From Poronia punctata (lineage: Eukaryota; Ascomycota; Sordariomycetes; Xylariales; Xylariaceae), in assembly GCA_022579005.1 (NCBI GenBank), contig MU401916.1:1-16099 (forward strand): DNA of 16,099 nucleotides. Direction: 5' to 3'. Numbering within the stretch: the stretch's first letter is position 1; each line of letters opens with the position of its first letter. The notes under the pieces were generated by a model. It made no database searches and was not told where the DNA came from. It was given only the letters and a program-made list of their open reading frames with translations. Shown here one piece after another: positions 1-9,928 of this stretch. A program made the translations under genes and the position numbers.

Positions 1-891
1 GCAAAACTACTTAAAAATAATAAATAATAAATAAGTATAAAATAAAACTAATTTAATTTTTTTTAAAAGCTTTTTTACTTTTTACTTTTTTTTTTACCTT
101 TTTTGCTTAAGTATTAGCAATATACTACTAATTTTAATTACTATAAGCTTTATAAGCACTATAATTATTACTATATACTTTTTATTAAAAAGTACTAAAA
201 CTTTAAAAACTAATAATAATATTTTAAGCTAAAATAAGTTTTTTATTATTTATTATAAGCTTATTAAGCTTTATATTTTTAACTTTATAACTTTTTAGCT
301 TAAACATTTAAAATATAATATTTTACATTTTTTTAAAAAATACTTACTATTAAATATTTTTTTTAAAATAAAAATAAATAATATATTAGTAAAAATTGCT
401 ATAATAACTATTTAAAGTATTAATATACCTATATAACCTTTTTACTTTTTAAAATAAAGTTAAATACTTATAAGCATTAAAAATAAAAATAAAATACTTA
501 TTTAATTTTTAATAATTACTTTTATTTTAAATATTTTAAATAAAATATTAATATATAGTATAACTTAAATAAAAAGCAAGCAATAAGCTTACTTAATAGT
601 ATAACGTAAGCAAAAACAGTAATTTAAGTTAGCTATATTATAATAACTAATTTTAAAAAATAAATAAATAAAACTATATATTATAGCTAAAAAATAATTA
701 ATATATAAAATATTTTAATAAGTACTTAATTATAATTTAAATATAACCTTTTGCTTTTTTTTATAAAGAAAAAAAGTAAGCATTTTAAAAACAGCTTTAT
801 TAGTATATAAAAGCTAATTTAAAGTATATAGCCTTATATAATTATAATATAAAACATAATTTTTATTTATATTAAACTTGCTAAACTAAAT

Positions 892-915
892 ATTATTATT
901 ACTATTATTATTACT
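892..915 (+). repeat. Interrupted ATT trinucleotide repeat, copy A
   Basis: Eight trinucleotides: three ATT, one ACT, three ATT, one ACT. The matching place in copy B (9118-9141) has eight pure ATT units. Tract length is equal and only C/T differs, which is a small internal example of the transition-only divergence between the copies. Confidence 0.75.
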
Positions 916-930
916 TTTTTTATTAAAACT

Positions 931-990
931 AAAGCTAATAAAAATAAAAGTATTTAAATTAAAGCTAATAAAAACAAAAGCATTAAAAAT
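931..990 (+). repeat. 30-bp tandem duplication, present only in copy A
   Basis: Two 30-bp units starting AAAGCTAATAAAAA lie head to tail at 931-960 and 961-990. Copy B has a single unit at 9154-9183. The units differ mainly by C/T changes. This is either a local duplication in copy A or a loss in copy B. Confidence 0.7.
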
Positions 991-1045
991 AGTTTATAAA
1001 ACTTATAGCTATTTATTAAGTACTAAATTTAAATTAGCGTTAAAT

Positions 1046-1076
1046 AATATATTTAAGCGTTGCTTTAGCGCTTGCC
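1046..1076 (+). other. CpG-retaining patch identical in both repeat copies (copy A)
   Basis: A patch rich in GCG, around TTTAAGCGTTGCTTTAGCGC (1052-1071), is unchanged at 9245-9264 in copy B. It has small inverted arms, AAGCG at 1055-1059 and CGCTT at 1069-1073. CpG is a poor RIP target compared with CpA, so retention does not by itself imply function. Confidence 0.5.
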
Positions 1077-1414
1077 TTTTTTTTACTAAGCTAAAAGCAT
1101 ATAATAAAATAATATATATAAAAAAAAAAACTTTAAAAAAAAACTTTAACTAAAAATAAAAAAACTACGCTTAAAAGCTTTTTATAGCTTTTAAGCAATA
1201 GCTTTTTTTTTAATATAAAAAAAACCTTTTAATAAAATAAGCAACTATATAATAAAAGTAAATTAGTATAGTTTAATAAAAAAGCAAGGATTATAATATA
1301 TTAAAAATATTTTAACTTACTATATAAAACCTTTATAATAATATTTACTATAAAAATAAATATAAAGTAAAAAATATACTTTTAATTAAAAAATATAATA
1401 AATTATAGCTTATA

Positions 1415-1503
1415 ATACTAACTAAAGCAAAGCATATATTTTCTTTATATGCTAAAGCTTTTTACTTTTTTTAAAGCTAACTAAAAAGTTTATAGTAGTA
1501 AAA
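1415..1503 (+). other. Copy A-specific segment (about 67 bp extra) with a small hairpin
   Basis: Between the shared blocks ending near 1435 and resuming near 1504, copy A carries about 67 bases with no counterpart in copy B (offset changes from 8193 to 8126). It opens with perfect 8-bp inverted arms, 1431-1438 and 1446-1453, around a 7-base loop. The span given also includes the ATA at 1415-1417, which aligns with the ATG at 9608-9610 of copy B. The length is not a multiple of three, so it breaks the reading frame that opens at 9608 in copy B. It could be a small insertion in copy A or a deletion from copy B. Two copies cannot decide this. Confidence 0.7.
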
Positions 1504-1505
1504 TA

Positions 1506-1802
1506 TTGCTTATTTATACTAATATAAAAAAAAAATTACAAACTAAATTAAATACTATAAAAAATACTATAATAAAAATAAAAAAAGTATTTATAATATA
1601 TTTAAGTTGCTTACTAACAACTTATACTTTAAGCAAAAATATAAAAGCATTTATAATATATTTAAATTGCTTGCTAGCAACTAATGCTTTAAGTAAAAGT
1701 ATAAAAGTACTTATAATATTATTTAATTACTTACTAGTAATATTTTTATTTATAATACTTTTAAGCTACTTGCTAGCAGCTTTTTTTATATTATCTTTTT
1801 AA
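1506..1802 (+). other. Stop-free ORF in repeat copy A, doubtful coding (98 codons, TTG start)
   Basis: This reading frame of 98 codons has no ATG at its head: it opens with TTG at 1506, and the nearest upstream in-frame stop is a TAA at 1482-1484. TTG is not a normal start in a fungal nuclear gene. The translation is almost entirely Ile, Leu, Phe, Lys, Asn, Thr and Tyr, as expected from A+T-rich DNA. It has a lysine-rich head (residues 8-27), then hydrophobic units of 20 residues starting at K27, K47 and K67 and a shortened fourth from about F82. The core of a unit reads like AFIIYLNCLLAT. Predicted membrane character is therefore largely a result of composition. It is homologous to 9608-9928 in copy B from about the fourth codon on. 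It is most likely a relic or chance frame kept open because a stop-free 60-bp unit was repeated. I recognise no protein family. Confidence 0.3.
1584..1784 (+). repeat. 60-bp tandem repeat inside repeat copy A (about 3.5 units)
   Basis: Units run 1584-1643, 1644-1703 and 1704-1763. A shortened, out-of-register unit follows from about 1749. Each unit has a stretch that reads ATTTATAATATATTTAA or similar, followed by TTGCTTRCTARCAAC-like sequence and a lysine/asparagine-coding spacer. The unit length is divisible by three, so the tandem array keeps one reading frame. The same array lies at the matching place in copy B (9710-9910), so it is older than the duplication. Units differ from each other mostly by C/T and G/A changes. 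Confidence 0.75.
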
Positions 1803-1869
1803 CGTTAATAAATATAATATATTATAAAATTACTTTTGCTTAATAAATTAAATAATAAAAAAATAAATA

Positions 1870-1955
1870 ATAAAGCTAAGCGCTTTACTTATTATTAATA
1901 ACGTTTATAAGCATAAGCAGCGTTTAAATAAGCGCTAGCTTTACTTATAAGCATT
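1870..1955 (+). other. GCGC-containing block shared by both copies (copy A)
   Basis: AAGCGC, CAGCGTT and AAGCGCTAGC motifs are spread over about 85 bp. They are matched at about 9996-10081 in copy B, where the differences are nearly all C/T or G/A. It is one of the more G+C-rich blocks of the repeat. I see no reading frame or RNA gene in it. Confidence 0.45.
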
Positions 1956-4750
1956 TTATTAAAAGCAACTTTTATTGCTAATAAAAATATAAAAAAAGTA
2001 AAAAAAAAAAAGTAATTTTTATAGTAAACTATAATAAAAAAAATATAAAAAACAACTATAAGCAATTTAGTAGCTTATTTAAGCGCTGCAACTTGTTTAT
2101 AAGCATTAGCATTATTATTAAAGTGCTTATTTTTTAATACCTGCTTTATAAAGGCTTTTTTTTAATATAATTAACTTTTTTTTTTTAAATAACAAGCTAA
2201 AAACTACATTAAACATAAATATAAAATACTTTAATAAAAGCAAACTTATAATTAATATAAGTTAAACAAATATTATAAATAATATAAAAAAGCTTATAAG
2301 CATATTAGCTTTATTTTTTTTATAATATAGCATTATAAAAGCTAAGTTATGCTTACTTATATTATAAAAGTTTTTTATATAAGCTTAAGCTAAAAAAGTA
2401 GTAAGATTTTTTATATTAAAGTTTATATTTATATGCTTAACTATAGCTTAAAACTTTTTTTTTAACTAATAAACTATTTATATATTAAAAATAAGTTTAA
2501 ATTTTATATTATATACTATAAAATAGCGTAGTAAGCATTAAATAAAAAAAAATGTATATATTACTTACTTTATAATTAAAAAGCATAATAACGTTTTAAA
2601 TACTTTAAAAATTAATTAAAAACTAATGCTTATATACTAAAAAATAGTAATAAGTATATAAAATAAAAGAATATAAAAGTAAAAATATAAAAAAAAAAGT
2701 TAAAAAGTTTAAAAAAGTATTTAAGCTTATAAAAGTATTAGCGTAAATAAAGTAAATAAATAATAAATATAACTAAGTACTATAATATAATATAAAATAC
2801 TTAAAAGTATTTAGTTTAAATATAAATATATTTAATATATTTATAAGCTTATATAAACAATAAAGTACTAAAGTACTTAATTACTTTAACTTATTTTAAT
2901 TATTATATATTATAATATATTTTTAAATATATACTTATATTTAAAAAAAACCTAAAAGTTGCTAGCATTTATATAATTACTAGCACTTTATAATTATTGC
3001 AACCTATTTTAAATATGCAAATATATTTAAAAATTAGTTTATATACGCTAATATTATTATTTTATTTATAACAATTTTCTTTTATTTACTTATATTATCT
3101 TACTAGTTAACATTTAAAGCTATTTATAATAATTAGCTTTAAATAAAAGGTATATAACAAATAAAGCATATAACTTAAATTTAAAAATATTAAAAGTATT
3201 TTAAGTAATTAAGTATATAATAACATTATTTTAAATAAAGTAAAATACGCTACGCATATTTTAAACTATTATATAACATATACTTATACTTAAAAAGTAC
3301 TAAAAATATATAAAGCACTTTAAACCTAATTAAATACTTTTATAAATTATAGTTAATTATATTATATTTTTAAGCGTATAGTTTTACTTTTAATGCTTTA
3401 TATTTATTTTAATTTACTTTGTTTGCTATAACTTATTATTAAAGTTATAAGCTTAGTTTGCTTATAAAAAACTAGTGCTACTTTTAAAAGCTTAAAAACT
3501 AGTTAACTACTTATAACTTTATTTTTAAGCTTTTATTTATAAACTATTTAATATAAACTTTAACTTATTTAAAACTATTTTAAATATATTTAACTTTTTT
3601 AATACTTTGTTATTTAAATAAGCATTTTAATATAACTTAAAAAGCTTTTAAAGTATTTAAAATATTAAAAAATAAAATTAACGCAAATATTACTTTTAAA
3701 AATGCTTATAACTAAGTAAAATAGTATTAAAAGCTTAAGTTTATTTATTATTAGCACAGCATTTAAAAAAAGTAAACTTAAATGCTTTTAAAACTATTTA
3801 TAGTTTAATAAAGCTTTATAAAAATTTTATTAAAAAAAAAGCAAAAAAGGTTATTATTTAGCATTAACTATGCAAATATTATAAAGTATAGTTATATTAC
3901 TTTAATAACTTTTAAAATAATAAAAAGCCTAACTTTTTTAAAACTTTAAACTTTAATAAAGCTAAAATTTAAGCTATATATAAAATAATAATTAATAAAA
4001 ATAATAAGTATAAAAAATAAGTTATTATATTTTAAGCATATTTAACTTTTATTTAAAATTAAGTTAATAAAATAGTTAATAATTGCTTTAAAAGCTAAGT
4101 TTAAGTGCTTTAAAACTAAAACTATAATTATATGCTATAAAACTTTATTTAGCGCTTAAAAAAAATTATTATTTTATATAATATTAAGTTTTAATAAATT
4201 GCTTAAAAAAATACTATTAAGTGCTTACTAAAGTATAAAAAAGCTTAGTTAAGCTAAGTAAGTAGTATAAAAAATAGTAAGCAGCGTATAATAAAGCTTT
4301 TAACTATAATATAATAAATATTAAAAAACTATTAGCAGCAAGAAATTTTTTAACTATAATAAGTACTAAGATTATACTAAAGTAAGCCTAAAATAAAAAA
4401 ATATAACTTTTTTATTGCTAAGCTTTTAGTAAATTAATTTTAATGCTTATAAAATATGCTAAAATTTTTAAAAAATATAATTAAAAGTTAAAAAACTAAA
4501 AAAAAGCTAATATTTTAGCTATTTTTATAATAGTAGTTTTAAATAACTTTAAAAAAGCAAAAGTACTTTAAATAAAGTTAAGTTTTAAAAACGCTTTTAA
4601 AAGCAAGTCTTGCTTATGTTTTTTTTAAAAATAAAAAAAGTAATTACTTATAGTTATTATATAAGTATGCTTACTTTTAGCGTACTATTATTAAATTTAT
4701 AAGCTTTAAAAGTTTTTAAATAATTAATAAGCATATTAAAAAAACTAAAA

Positions 4751-4763
4751 AGCGCTATGCGCT
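4751..4763 (+). other. Short GCGC hairpin
   Basis: AGCGC and GCGCT arms (5 bp) flank a three-base loop. It keeps two CpG steps in an otherwise C+G-starved region. It is not followed by a T tract and has no gene nearby, so I do not call it a terminator. Confidence 0.4.
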
Positions 4764-5866
4764 TGCTAAATAAAATAAACTTTAATAAAAAATTGCAAAA
4801 AAAAGGTAAGCAGTACTATTAAAACTTATAAGCTTTAAAAAAAAAAAAAATTAAATAAGCAAAAAAATTCTAGCTAAAGTAAATATTTACTTAAAAATTA
4901 AATTTATATAGTAATTAATTTAGTAAGCTTTAGTATTAAAGCTAAAAACTTTATTATATTTATAATGCTTAGCTAATTTTAATATATACTAATAAATAAA
5001 ATAGTATTAAATAATTATAAAGTAGTTTACTTAGTTAATAAATTAAATTTATTAAATAAAAAAAGCTTTTAAGCTATATTTAATAGTAGCGTTTTATTTA
5101 ATACTATAAGCTTTTTAGTAATTAAAAAAGTTAATAAATAATTTAAAAAGTAATAAATAAAATTATAAGCTTTTATATAAAAAACTTAGTTTTAAAAAAT
5201 ATAAACGTAATTAAAGGTTTTTATATTAATATTATTTTAAAAGCTTAACTTTAATAAAAAAAAAATTTAGTATTATAATTTTAACTGCTTGCTTTTATAT
5301 AGATTAATTAAGCATAATACTATACTTAAAATGCTTATATATTATTATAACCTAGTTTTTTTTAAATATAAGCTTTAATTTTTTTATTTTAATAATTATT
5401 TAATAAACTTTATAATATTTTTTAATATTTTACTTAGTACTATAAAATTATAATAGCTACTATAAAAAGAAAATATTAACTTTTTAAAAACTTATTATAA
5501 CTATAAATAAATTTAAAAAAAATATAGTACTTAAAAGCAAAATACTTAAGTTTAAAAGCTTTATAAGCTTTAGCTAATAAAATATAAAACGTTAAAATTT
5601 AAAAAACGCTTTATATTAAGTATAATAGCTATACTATTATTTATATAATTAAAGTAGTGTTTTATTAAACTTTAAAGCGTTGTATAAGTTAGCTATTTTA
5701 AAAGATTTTTTAAAATTTGTTTAACTATAAAAAAAGCTATAATAGTTTTATATAAATATTAGTTTTAAAAAATAAATATAATAAAATGCTTTAAGCTTTT
5801 TTTATTATAAAAAAAAAGCTTAAAACTAGTACTTAAAAAGCTTATTAGTTTTAAAAAGTAAGTAAA

Positions 5867-5880
5867 ACGCCGGTTTAGAC
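5867..5880 (+). other. Isolated CpG/CCGG patch
   Basis: ACGCCGGTTTAGAC is the most G+C-rich short patch of the 3444-8130 spacer. It holds two CpG steps and no CpA or TpG. It is consistent with bases that were poor RIP targets, and no function is visible. Confidence 0.35.
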
Positions 5881-8166
5881 TTTTTTTTTACTTTTTTTAC
5901 TATAATAATAAAAAAGTAGTTATTATTATAAAAAAAAAACTAAGTATAAAAAGTAGTATAAAAAAAAATTATAATAAAAACCTTATTTATATACGTTAAA
6001 AAACTAGTAAAAGTAAGTAAATAAGCTAAATAATAAATTATATATAAGTTAACTACTATAATAAATAAAGCACGTTTGCTTACTAAATTATAGCTAAAAA
6101 TAGTTTAAGCAGTAATATAGTTATATAATTAAAGCTTTTTAAAAGCTTATAATTTTTATAGTTTATTTAAAAAGCTTTATATATAGTTTATATATTATTT
6201 TTGCTAGTATATACTAAAGGTAGAAAAGGTATTAATAAGTAACCTTAAACTAGACTAGTTAAAAATAGTAGTATAAATCTTTTTTAAAAACATTTTTTTT
6301 AAATTAAGTAAAAGCAATTTATTAAAAAAATTAAAAATATAAGACTTTATACGCTGTGTTTATAGTAGCAATAAAGTAAATAAAAGCAAAACGTTTAAGT
6401 ACGTTTTTTAAAAAAAAAAATTTACTAAAATAACTTAGTAAAGCTAAAACTTAAGCATTAAAAAAACTTTATAACATATTTACTAAAAAAGTATTTTAAA
6501 AAAAGCGTAAAAAAAAAGCTAAATTAAATACTTGTACTTAATATTATAAAACATATTATATATAAAAATACAATAAGCAAGCTATTATTATTAAAATAAG
6601 TGTTTGCTTATAAGTTTAATAAAAAAAAATATTTTATAAACTATAAAGCTAAACTAGTAATAAAAAAAAATTAATAAGTAACTAATACTTTTTAGTTAAC
6701 TTATATAGCTACTTTTATTACTTTAACTTTTTAACTAGTTATAATAATAGTAGCTTATTTTAGTTTTAAATATAAATAATATAATATTAAAAGCGCATTT
6801 TTTAATATAAGTAAAAAAAGTAAAAAGCTAGTAGTATATAATATGCTTAATAATATAAAAAAGCATTTTAATAAAGTAATGCTGCTTTTAAAAGTATTAT
6901 ATAGTTTAAAAAACTTGTTTTTTTTTTAATATAAAAAACTTTTAAGTATGCTAATAAAACTTAGTTTTATACTTTTTTAAAAAAAACCTTGCTTGTTTTA
7001 TAATAAAAACTGCTAAATATTAATAGTTTTTTATATAAATAATTTTTTAATATTATATTTAAAGTTTTATAAAGTATAAGCGTTTTAAGTAACTTAAAGT
7101 ATTAAATAAGTATATAAAATTAAAAACTAAAAAAATATTATATAATTTTTTAAAATTAAAGTAGTAAAAAATAAAAAAAATAAAACAATTTTTTTACTAT
7201 ATAACTAATATATTAAAAAAGTAGCTAAGCGTTATAATTTACCTAATAAAAAGTAAACACTATATATATTACTATTTTATAAAAAACTAAAAAAGTTTAA
7301 AAGCATAGTAATAAAAACGTAAATTAAAACGTATTAAAAGCATATAAAATTAATTATATATATAATAATTATAATAAAAGCAAATATATTATATATTATA
7401 TTATTTTTATTAAAATTTTTAGTTAACTTAAATTTAAAGTATTTAGTTATAATAAATTAAGTTATTAAGTATTTATATTATACTAAAAAGTTAAAAATAG
7501 TAATAAACTATTTTTTAGTAGCTTATAAGTACTAGTAATAATAAAAAATACGTTTTTTATTAATAATTTAAAAATATAGCAATTTTTTTATAAATACTTA
7601 ATAAGCTTATAAAAAAGCTTAATTATTTAAAAAGTATATTAGCAAAATATAGTTTTTATTTTTATTATAAAAGTAAAGTTAATAGTTTTAAAACTAATAA
7701 ATAAAAAAGCTATAGCGCTAAAATATTTAATAGCTAATATAAAACTTAATTTTAACTAAAATTAAAAAATTTACTTTAATAATATATAAGTAATTTGCTT
7801 AGCAGTAAAAAATAAAAAATATATTAATACTTAATTAAAATATATTAATATATAAAACATATAAATATATAAGCAATATTAAAAAAGCTTATTTAAAATT
7901 AAGTATATAGTAATAGTTAATATGCTAGCTAATAAACTTATTAAAAACTTATTTTAAAAAGCGTTTAAGTATTTTAAATTATTATTAAACTTATAATAAA
8001 TTTTAATACTACTACTAAAAATAAAAAATTAACTTTAAAAAGTAATAAAATATTATACTTTAATTAAAAAAAAGCATAAGTATTAAAAGTTTATTATAAG
8101 ACTTTAATATTAATATTTAAACTAGCTAATTTAAACTATTTAAAAAATAATAAATAATAAATAAGT

Positions 8167-8248
8167 AAAAGTAAAAAAAATATAATAACTTAAGTTAAAA
8201 ACGTAATTAAAAAATAAAAGTTATTAAAAAAAAGTAATAAGCTTTATA
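8167..8248 (+). other. Copy B-specific segment of about 82 bp near the left end of the repeat
   Basis: The shared block at 21-36 / 8151-8166 (offset 8130) is followed by a jump to offset 8212 at about base 41 / 8253. Copy B therefore holds about 82 extra A+T-rich bases here. No terminal repeats or target duplication are evident. The exact edges are uncertain by several bases because the flanks are low complexity. It may be an insertion in copy B or a deletion in copy A. Confidence 0.55.
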
Positions 8249-9117
8249 ATAAAACTAAACTAATGTAACTTTTTTTAAAAGCTTTTACGCTTTTTATTTT
8301 TTTACTTTACTTTTTTCTTTTAAGTGCTAGTAGTACGCTGCTAGTTTTAATTACTATAAGCACTATAAGCTTTATAAGTATTATAACTACTATTATAAGC
8401 TTTTTACTAAAAAATACTAAGACTTTAAAAGCTAATAATAATATTTTAAGCTAAAATAAGCTTTTTATTATTTACTATAAGCTTATTAAGCTTTATATTT
8501 TTAACTTTATAACTTTTTAGTTTAAATATTTAAAATATAATATTTTATATTTTTTTTAAAAATACTTGCTATAAAATATTTTCTTTTAAATAAAAGTAAA
8601 TAATATGCTAGTAAAAATTATTATAACGCTTATTTAAAATATTAATATACTTATATAACTTTTTTATTTTTTAAAATAAAATTAAATATTTATAAGCAAT
8701 AAAAATAAAAATAAAATATTTACTTAGTTTTTAATAATTGCTTTTATTTTAAGCATTTTAAATAAAGCATTAGTATATAATACAACTTAAGCAAAAAGTA
8801 AGCAATAAGCTTAGCTAATAATATAATATAAGCAAAAATAATAATTTAAGTTAGCTATATTATAATAACTAATTTTAAAAAATAAATAAATAAAACTATA
8901 TATTATAGCTAAAAAACAATTAGCGTATAAAATATTTTAATAAACATTTAAGCGCAACTTAAGTATAATTTTTTACTTTTTTTTTGCAAATAAAAAAAGT
9001 AGGCGTTTTAAAAATAGCTTTATTAGCATATAAAAGCTAATTTAAAGTATATAGCCTTATATAATTATAATATAAAATATAATATTTGTTTATATTAAAC
9101 TTATTAAACTAAATACT

Positions 9118-9141
9118 ATTATTATTATTATTATTATTATT
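9118..9141 (+). repeat. ATT trinucleotide repeat, copy B
   Basis: Eight perfect ATT units, collinear with the interrupted tract at 892-915. Confidence 0.75.
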
Positions 9142-9607
9142 TTTACTAAACCTAAAGCTAATAAAAGCAAAAGTATTAAAAATAAGCTATAAAAGTTATA
9201 ATTATTTATTAAGCACTAAATTTAAACTAGTATTAAATAATATATTTAAGCGTTGCTTTAGCGCTTGTTTTTTTTTACTAAGCTAAAAATATATAGTAAA
9301 ATAATATATATAAAAAAAGAAAACTTTAAAAGAAAACTTTAACTAAAAATAAAAAAACTGCGTTTAAAAGCTTTTTATAGCTTTTAAGCAATAGCTTTTT
9401 TTTTAGTATAAAAAAAACTTTTTAATAAAATAAGCAACTATATAATAAAAGTAAATTAGTATAGTTAAATAAAAAAGCAAATATTATAATATATTAAAAA
9501 TACTTTAATTTATTATATAAAACTTTTATAATAATTTTTATTATAAAAATAAATAAAAAGTAAAAAATATGCTTTTAATTAAAAAATATAATAAGTTATA
9601 GTTTATA

Positions 9608-9928
9608 ATGCTAACTAAAGTAAAGCATGCTTTTTTTATTTATACTAGTATAAAAAAAAAATTAAAAACTAAATTAAATACTATAAAAAATATTATAGCA
9701 AAAATAAAAAAAGCATTTATAATATTATTAAGTTGCTTACTAGCAACTTATACTTTAAATAAAAATATAAAAGCATTTATAATATATTTAAGTTGCTTGC
9801 TAGCAACTAATGCTTTAAATAAAAATATAAAAATACTTATAATATTATTTACTTACTTGCTAGCAATATTTTTATTTATAATATTTTTAAGCTACTTGCT
9901 AGCAGCTTTTTTTATATTATTTTACTAA
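9608..9928 (+). other. Stop-free ORF in repeat copy B, doubtful coding (106 codons, ATG start)
   Basis: This is the counterpart of 1506-1802, but it begins with a real ATG. It would encode 106 residues: a short head, a lysine-rich stretch (about residues 16-35), three 20-residue hydrophobic units starting at K35, K55 and K75, and a fourth shortened unit from about F90. The unit core is AFIIYLSCLLAT or close to it. The first eight residues have no match in the copy A ORF, because copy A has ATA in place of this ATG and a 67-bp insertion after it. The frame matches copy A closely to the stop, where both end in TAA. No signal, domain or catalytic motif is recognisable. At this base composition about one codon in ten should be a stop, so 106 open codons is unusual but not compelling, given the repeated unit. 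A gene is possible but unlikely in such RIP-degraded DNA. Confidence 0.35.
9710..9910 (+). repeat. 60-bp tandem repeat inside repeat copy B (about 3.5 units)
   Basis: Units run 9710-9769, 9770-9829 and 9830-9889, with a fourth partial one overlapping from about 9875 at a shorter spacing (13 codons instead of 20). The TTGCTTGCTAGCAAC-type core is the most G+C-rich part and contains the palindrome TTGCTAGCAA. The array is collinear with 1584-1784 of copy A and has the same number of units. Confidence 0.75.

Larger units (their letters stand above)
1..3443 (+). repeat. RIP-degraded dispersed repeat, copy A (left end probably off-window)
   Basis: This stretch aligns collinearly with 8131-11572. 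The offset is about 8130 at the left, 8212 after an 82-bp indel, 8193 around base 1408, 8126 after a 67-bp indel, and 8128 at the right end. Similarity fades just after 3443, where the sequences diverge completely. At the left the match still holds within the first 10-20 bases, so the unit probably continues beyond the window. In the stretch from 2401 to about 2645, I count about a dozen C/T or G/A differences, roughly one transversion and a few homopolymer indels against copy B. Paired transitions, CpA/TpG depletion and dense stop codons are the RIP signature known from filamentous ascomycetes. It is likely an inactivated transposon or segmental duplication. No terminal repeats or transposon protein could be recognised, so the family is unknown. 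Confidence 0.9.
3444..8130. other. Gene-free, RIP-degraded spacer between the two repeat copies
   Basis: About 4.7 kb with no reading frame of note, dense TAA/TAG in all frames and strong CpA/TpG depletion: sampled lines at 5401 and 7201 give (CpA+TpG)/(ApC+GpT) of 0/5 and 1/7. It contains short structures only, such as a GCGC hairpin at 4751-4763 and a CCGG patch at 5867-5880. I tried to read reverse transcriptase, transposase or zinc-knuckle signatures through the stops, allowing for C-to-T and G-to-A changes, and found nothing that held up. It is probably the remains of one or more other transposons, of unknown family. Confidence 0.7.

Noticed and set aside
1584..1784. CRISPR-like array
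   Set aside because: The 60-bp units are contiguous without variable spacers, and the organism appears to be a fungus.
1506..1802. Calling the 98-codon frame a protein-coding gene
   Set aside because: It has only a TTG start, its composition is dictated by A+T-rich DNA, and it lies in a RIP-degraded repeat. Its length is explained by a repeated stop-free unit.
6530..6600. A possible CCHC zinc-knuckle relic (gag-like) read through stops
   Set aside because: The cysteine and histidine spacing does not fit CX2CX4HX4C even when RIP changes are allowed.
3444..8130. Tandem 8.1 kb duplication of the whole left half
   Set aside because: Sequence after copy A and after copy B is unrelated, so only the 3.4 kb unit is repeated.
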